A DNA stretch of 10,149 nucleotides from Bacteroidota bacterium (GTDB lineage: Bacteria; Bacteroidota; Bacteroidia; Chitinophagales; Saprospiraceae), in NCBI GenBank assembly GCA_018969455.1, contig JAGWYI010000104.1:1-10149 (forward strand). Direction: 5' to 3'. The notes under the pieces were generated by a model. That model was not told the DNA's origin. It did no database searches and saw nothing but the letters and a program-made list of their open reading frames with translations. Position 1 is the stretch's first letter, and each line of letters opens with the position of its first letter. A program made the position numbers and the translations under genes. Of this stretch, positions 7,319 through 10,149 are shown one piece after another.

Positions 7319-7392
7319 AAAAAGACAAGGGGCAGAACGCATGGTGAGCCACGGGCATTTCCATGTGGTGAAGCAGTGGTTCTGCCCCTTGT
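7319..7392 (-). terminator. Long-loop hairpin with T-run after gldK
   Basis: A perfect 14-bp stem, ACAAGGGGCAGAAC on the minus strand (7392-7379 with 7338-7325), closes a 40-nt inner region. On the minus strand it is followed by CTTTTT (7324-7319). The inner region can fold further (CCAC with GTGG, or CATGG with CCATG). It starts 22 nt after the gldK stop. The stem and T-run fit an intrinsic terminator; the unusually large apical part could instead mark a structured RNA or protein-binding element. Confidence 0.75.
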
Positions 7393-7414
7393 AATCGGTC
7401 GGAACCGGTTAAGA

Positions 7415-8686
7415 TTAGAAGTCGTTGATTGAACGGCCCAGGAATGTCAACACACAACGGAAACCGATGTAGCATTTGGTGGTATCCTGGTATTCATAAG
7501 AACGGCTGCTGGTTTGGAGGAAAAATGCAATATCTTTCCAGGAACCACCGCGAATCACTTTACGTTTTGCGGTGATTGGATCAGAATCTTTTGCATCATA
7601 GCGGATATCCGGGTTCAGATCGTGGCCGAAAGTGTATGCATTTTCATAGAATGCTGTTTCTGTCCATTCAGCAACGTTTCCTGCCATGCAGTACAAACCG
7701 TAATCGTTCGGGTAGTAACCATCCGCTTTCACGGTGTACAAACCGCCATCTTCCGGATAGTTGCCGCGGCCGGGTTTGAAATTGGCCAACAAGCAACCTT
7801 TTGCATTGCGGGTGTAGTAAGCGCCCCAAGGATATGGCGCTTCTTCCCGGCCACCACGTGCCGCATATTCCCACTCTGCCTCTGTTGGAAGGCGGAAATC
7901 TTCGGTATTGATGCCATCGTCGCTGTACATGTCCCACAATTTGCTGCGCCAGTAGCAGAATGCTTTTGACATTTTCCAGTTCACGCCAACCACGGGGTAT
8001 TCGTCGAAAGCAGGATGCCAGAAATAGTTGCGGGTCATGGGTTCATTGTATGAGTATGCGTAATCGCGTACCCAAGACAGCGTATCGGGATAAACCTTGA
8101 TTTTCTCGCGGTGGATGTGGCTGGTGCGGTTAGAGTTGCGGTCGTGTGCCGCCTGCTGCCAATCATACCACTGGTATTCGAAAACCAGTTTGGTCACGTC
8201 AATTTCTTTGCGACCTGCGAAGCGTTCGTTGCCTTGGTAGTACATGTCTTCCAAAGCGCTGCCGCCATCTTCGTTTTCGCCCTGCCAATCGATCTCTTGT
8301 TCCCAATCGATCAGATTTTGTGGAGGCAGTTGATCATTTTCAGTTTCCTCAATGGTGTGCTCCAATGCGCGGTGTGCGATGGAGTCGGCAACCCATTGAA
8401 CAAATTGGCGGTACTCGTTGTTGGTAATTTCCGTATCATCCATGAAGAAACCCTGAAGAGAGATTGACTTCGGACGGGAAACCATCTGTTTGGAAAGGTC
8501 TTCATCGCCAGTTCCGATGTGTAAGGTACCGGAAGGCACGTACACCATGCCAAATGGGTTAATACCTTTCCATTTCGGACGATCGAGAACGCCAACGAGT
8601 TGACCGCTTTCTTTACGGCCGCAAGAAGGAGCGGCAACTGCTGCAAAGAAGAGCAGAAGCAGGAGTAATTTTTGCATTTTTTTCAT
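7415..8686 (-). CDS. gldK: T9SS ring lipoprotein GldK/PorK (FGE-sulfatase fold)
   Basis: GldK/PorK is an outer-membrane lipoprotein facing the periplasm that forms the T9SS ring with GldN. I chose the ATG at 8686 (423 aa) over the GTG at 8695; it gives MKKMQKLLLLLLFFAAVAAPSCG, a lipoprotein signal with acylated Cys22. A formylglycine-generating-enzyme (SUMF1) fold spans about residues 40-412: FFMDDTEITNNEYRQFV, then a GldK-type insertion (about 100-220), HPAFDEYPVVGVNW, LPTEAEWEYAARGG, GNVAEWT, VIRGGSWKD and IGFRCV. The two catalytic cysteines of true FGE, expected just after RGGS, are absent (the segment is GGSWKDIAFF), so this is a structural pseudo-enzyme, as known for GldK. It follows porP by 233 bp without an obvious terminator, and a terminator-like hairpin lies directly downstream. 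Confidence 0.95.
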   Translation of the reverse strand: MKKMQKLLLLLLFFAAVAAPSCGRKESGQLVGVLDRPKWKGINPFGMVYVPSGTLHIGTGDEDLSKQMVSRPKSISLQGFFMDDTEITNNEYRQFVQWVADSIAHRALEHTIEETENDQLPPQNLIDWEQEIDWQGENEDGGSALEDMYYQGNERFAGRKEIDVTKLVFEYQWYDWQQAAHDRNSNRTSHIHREKIKVYPDTLSWVRDYAYSYNEPMTRNYFWHPAFDEYPVVGVNWKMSKAFCYWRSKLWDMYSDDGINTEDFRLPTEAEWEYAARGGREEAPYPWGAYYTRNAKGCLLANFKPGRGNYPEDGGLYTVKADGYYPNDYGLYCMAGNVAEWTETAFYENAYTFGHDLNPDIRYDAKDSDPITAKRKVIRGGSWKDIAFFLQTSSRSYEYQDTTKCYIGFRCVLTFLGRSINDF

Positions 8687-8919
8687 GTTAAACACCCGTG
8701 TTTACCTACTTTAAATATTCGGTTTGGAAAAAGTGGTCGTAAAGATATTGGATTAATCCTTTTCTGAAAAGGAATTCCAAATAAAATTGGCTTAATGAAG
8801 AAAATCTCGCAGTGAAAGCAGGACAGAAACGGAATTTTAACGTTTCATTGTATGCACCTTAACAAATTTTGCCAAAAACAAATTGTCTGGATGCCTTTCC
8901 ATCTGCGAGCGCGCAAATA
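8687..8919. other. AT-rich spacer between porP and gldK
   Basis: This 233-bp non-coding stretch holds the palindrome cluster at 8750-8778 and no intrinsic terminator, so read-through from porP into gldK is possible. I saw no exact TAnnTTTG box; TATCTTTA at about 8744-8737 on the minus strand is one mismatch away and is too weak to call. Confidence 0.5.
8750..8778. repeat. Overlapping palindromes in the gldK leader
   Basis: Three symmetric elements overlap in 29 bp: GGATTAATCC (8750-8759), TCCTTTTC-T-GAAAAGGA (8757-8773) and GGAATTCC (8771-8778). Together they form one imperfect inverted repeat centred on 8765. It lies 63 bp upstream of the gldK ATG. No T-run follows on the minus strand, so it is more like an operator or a leader hairpin than a terminator. 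Confidence 0.5.
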
Positions 8920-9897
8920 TCATAAAAATCGGGGATTATATATCACTGGCGGTAATTTTCCTGCACCAATTGGTTTATTTAAATCAAACCGCAGCAATAA
9001 TTCATGGCTTCCCCGATTGGAAACGGATATTTGAGATAAAGAAACATCAAAAGCGTAAGCCAAAGTTGTCTTTTCGTTTAACTTAAATCCGCCGAATATG
9101 ACCAGCGCATCTTTCGACTTCTTGCCAATTCCCCTAAACGATGTGCCTGCAAAAATATTTTCCTTCCATCGTGCCAAACATGAAATTTCTGCTTGTGTCT
9201 CTGTTTTGTCACTTTTAACCAGTAAACTGGGTTGAATCAGTACGTCGTTGTTCAGTTCCCATGCATATCGCATGGAAATCACATAATGTCGTGCGGGCGT
9301 CAGTCGGAGTCCTCCATTTTTCGTCGTATGAATGGAAGGTGCGAATACGGGCTGAACTGCTGCACCGAGGTAATAATTTTTTAATTTTAACAAAATACCG
9401 CCTTCGGCTACGGGCGTGCCAGCCACTACTTTGCCCTCGGGCAAGTAGGGATCGTTGTGATCAATTTGAAAACCAGGTTCTACATAGGTTCCCTGTGGCG
9501 CCCGCAATTTATTTCCATCCAGACTGTATTGGAAATAGCCGCCTCCTATCCCCAATGACAATTGGTTGTTCCTGCCAAATTCCAAATGATAGCTGTAACT
9601 CAGGGTAGCTGCCGTGCTTTGATGCGCGCCAATTGTGGCATTTTCAGCCCGCAGGCCTACCCCGCTGTTTATTTTGAACAAGGGTAAATGAGCATTTATC
9701 TCCTGGGAAAGTGGCGCGCCTTTTAAGCCCGACCATTGTTGACGGTATACGCCAGTAGCAATTAAACTGCCTTCGGTACCAGCCACCGCAGCGTTGAACG
9801 CATACGGATTCAGCATGTACAAACTGTATTGAACCAGTTGTTGCGCCTGCACACCTTGCAACAGAATGAGCAAGAATAAGCTTAGTTTTATTTTCAT
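8920..9897 (-). CDS. T9SS PorP/SprF family outer-membrane protein
   Basis: PorP/SprF proteins are outer-membrane beta-barrels that associate with the T9SS, where they support secretion or anchor surface adhesins and cargo. I chose the ATG at 9897 (325 aa), since it begins a clean signal peptide, MKIKLSLFLLILLQGVQA, cleaved before Gln19. The longer frame from 9993 would overlap the upstream gene. The mature N-terminus carries the family hallmark as QQLVQYSLYMLNPYAFNAAVAG; many members have NPAYAG where this one has NAAVAG. The rest shows alternating strands typical of a barrel (for example GVGLRAENATIGAHQSTAATLSYSY) and ends in a strand with LLLRFDLNKP. A porP gene directly before gldK-L-M-N is the order seen in Porphyromonas gingivalis, so it may be the true PorP orthologue, but paralogues are common in this phylum. 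Confidence 0.92.
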   Translation of the reverse strand: MKIKLSLFLLILLQGVQAQQLVQYSLYMLNPYAFNAAVAGTEGSLIATGVYRQQWSGLKGAPLSQEINAHLPLFKINSGVGLRAENATIGAHQSTAATLSYSYHLEFGRNNQLSLGIGGGYFQYSLDGNKLRAPQGTYVEPGFQIDHNDPYLPEGKVVAGTPVAEGGILLKLKNYYLGAAVQPVFAPSIHTTKNGGLRLTPARHYVISMRYAWELNNDVLIQPSLLVKSDKTETQAEISCLARWKENIFAGTSFRGIGKKSKDALVIFGGFKLNEKTTLAYAFDVSLSQISVSNRGSHELLLRFDLNKPIGAGKLPPVIYNPRFL

Positions 9898-9914
9898 AGC
9901 ATCATTTTCTGGCT

Positions 9915-10149
9915 TTAATGAGTTCCCGCTTGAACTTGTTCCCAAAAGGCTTCCAAAGATACAACCGGCTGCCGACAAATAAAATCGCGGCACACATATA
10001 TAAAGGTATTGCTTGCAGCCGACTTTCCGGCCAATAAAGGGATCTCGTTGTTGGGGATAATTGTGGCGGCCAAAATTTTATTGGGCAGGTATCTTTGTCG
10101 AATGGCCCCTGCATAGGCGTATGCATCTTGGCCGACCACTGCAATTTCC
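9915..10149 (-). CDS. Thioredoxin-domain DUF255 protein (YyaL/SPATA20 family), C-terminal end only
   Basis: Only the last 77 residues are in the window; the frame is open to the window edge and stops at TAA 9917-9915. The sequence reads EIAVVGQDAYAYAGAIRQRY, then a stretch with LAGKSAASNTFIYVCRDFICRQPV, which matches the C-terminus of YyaL/SPATA20 proteins (the family ends with a Y-x-C-x-x-x-x-C-x-x-P-type motif). Full-length members have about 670-700 residues, with an N-terminal thioredoxin-like domain (DUF255) followed by an alpha/alpha-barrel resembling sugar epimerases; their biochemical role is not settled. The stop lies 17 bp before the PorP ATG on the same strand, so the two genes may share a transcript. 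Confidence 0.82.
   Translation of the reverse strand, partial: EIAVVGQDAYAYAGAIRQRYLPNKILAATIIPNNEIPLLAGKSAASNTFIYVCRDFICRQPVVSLEAFWEQVQAGTH

Larger units (their letters stand above)
7085..7414. other. 330-bp structured spacer between gldK and gldL
   Basis: No convincing ORF is present. In the direction of gldL transcription the spacer holds the gldK terminator-like hairpin (7392 down to 7319), a set of competing inverted repeats (7255 down to 7208), a TAnnTTTG match (7162-7155), and an A/T-rich leader to the gldL ATG. The layout suggests that gldL has its own promoter and possibly conditional control. The individual elements are listed separately. Confidence 0.7.

Noticed and set aside
7403..7410. 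AACCGGTT palindrome between the gldK stop and the hairpin
   Set aside because: An isolated 8-bp palindrome is common by chance and has no further support.
8911..8937. Possible terminator just after the PorP stop
   Set aside because: GCGCGC-type sequence is present, but no stable stem followed by a T-run was found on the minus strand.
9902..10144. 80-codon minus-strand ORF in another frame at the right edge
   Set aside because: The alternative frame (stop at 9915) matches the C-terminus of YyaL/SPATA20 proteins and stays open to the window edge, so this one is a shadow.

Overview
The window comes from a member of the Bacteroidota. The evidence is a complete core cluster of the type IX secretion system (T9SS) and gliding machinery, which is confined to that phylum, together with A-rich translation starts that lack strong Shine-Dalgarno sequences and two matches to the Bacteroidota -7 promoter box TAnnTTTG. 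A phenylacetate-degradation gene beside a Porphyromonas-like porP-K-L-M-N order suggests a free-living lineage such as the Saprospiria or Chitinophagia. That placement is only inference.

Layout. At 1-396 (+) is the C-terminal half of PaaC, a phenylacetyl-CoA epoxidase subunit. It converges with 2 bp spacing on a two-gene minus-strand unit (2563 to 399): a DUF5009/HGSNAT-like membrane protein followed by a Tat-exported S66 LD-carboxypeptidase. A 231-bp divergent spacer separates that unit from a plus-strand DUF2027-Smr gene (2795-3850), whose stop codon is built into a strong bidirectional terminator.

The rest is on the minus strand, read from 10149 down to 3900. It starts with the C-terminus of a YyaL/SPATA20-type thioredoxin-domain protein. 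The T9SS genes follow: a PorP/SprF barrel protein, GldK (lipoprotein ring), GldL and GldM (inner-membrane proton-driven motor) and GldN (periplasmic ring). GldL and GldM form the rotary motor that crosses the periplasm to the GldK/GldN ring under the outer membrane. PorP/SprF proteins work with this apparatus at the outer membrane.

The least ordinary part is the non-coding DNA of the T9SS locus. Intrinsic-terminator-like hairpins, each followed by a T-run in the direction of transcription, lie after gldK, after gldM and after gldN. They would partly insulate the motor pair gldL-gldM from the two ring genes. The 330-bp gldK-gldL spacer also holds a set of mutually exclusive inverted repeats upstream of a candidate promoter, and the gldK leader carries a cluster of overlapping palindromes. 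I saw no mobile element, CRISPR array, tRNA or rRNA, and no clearly new enzyme system.
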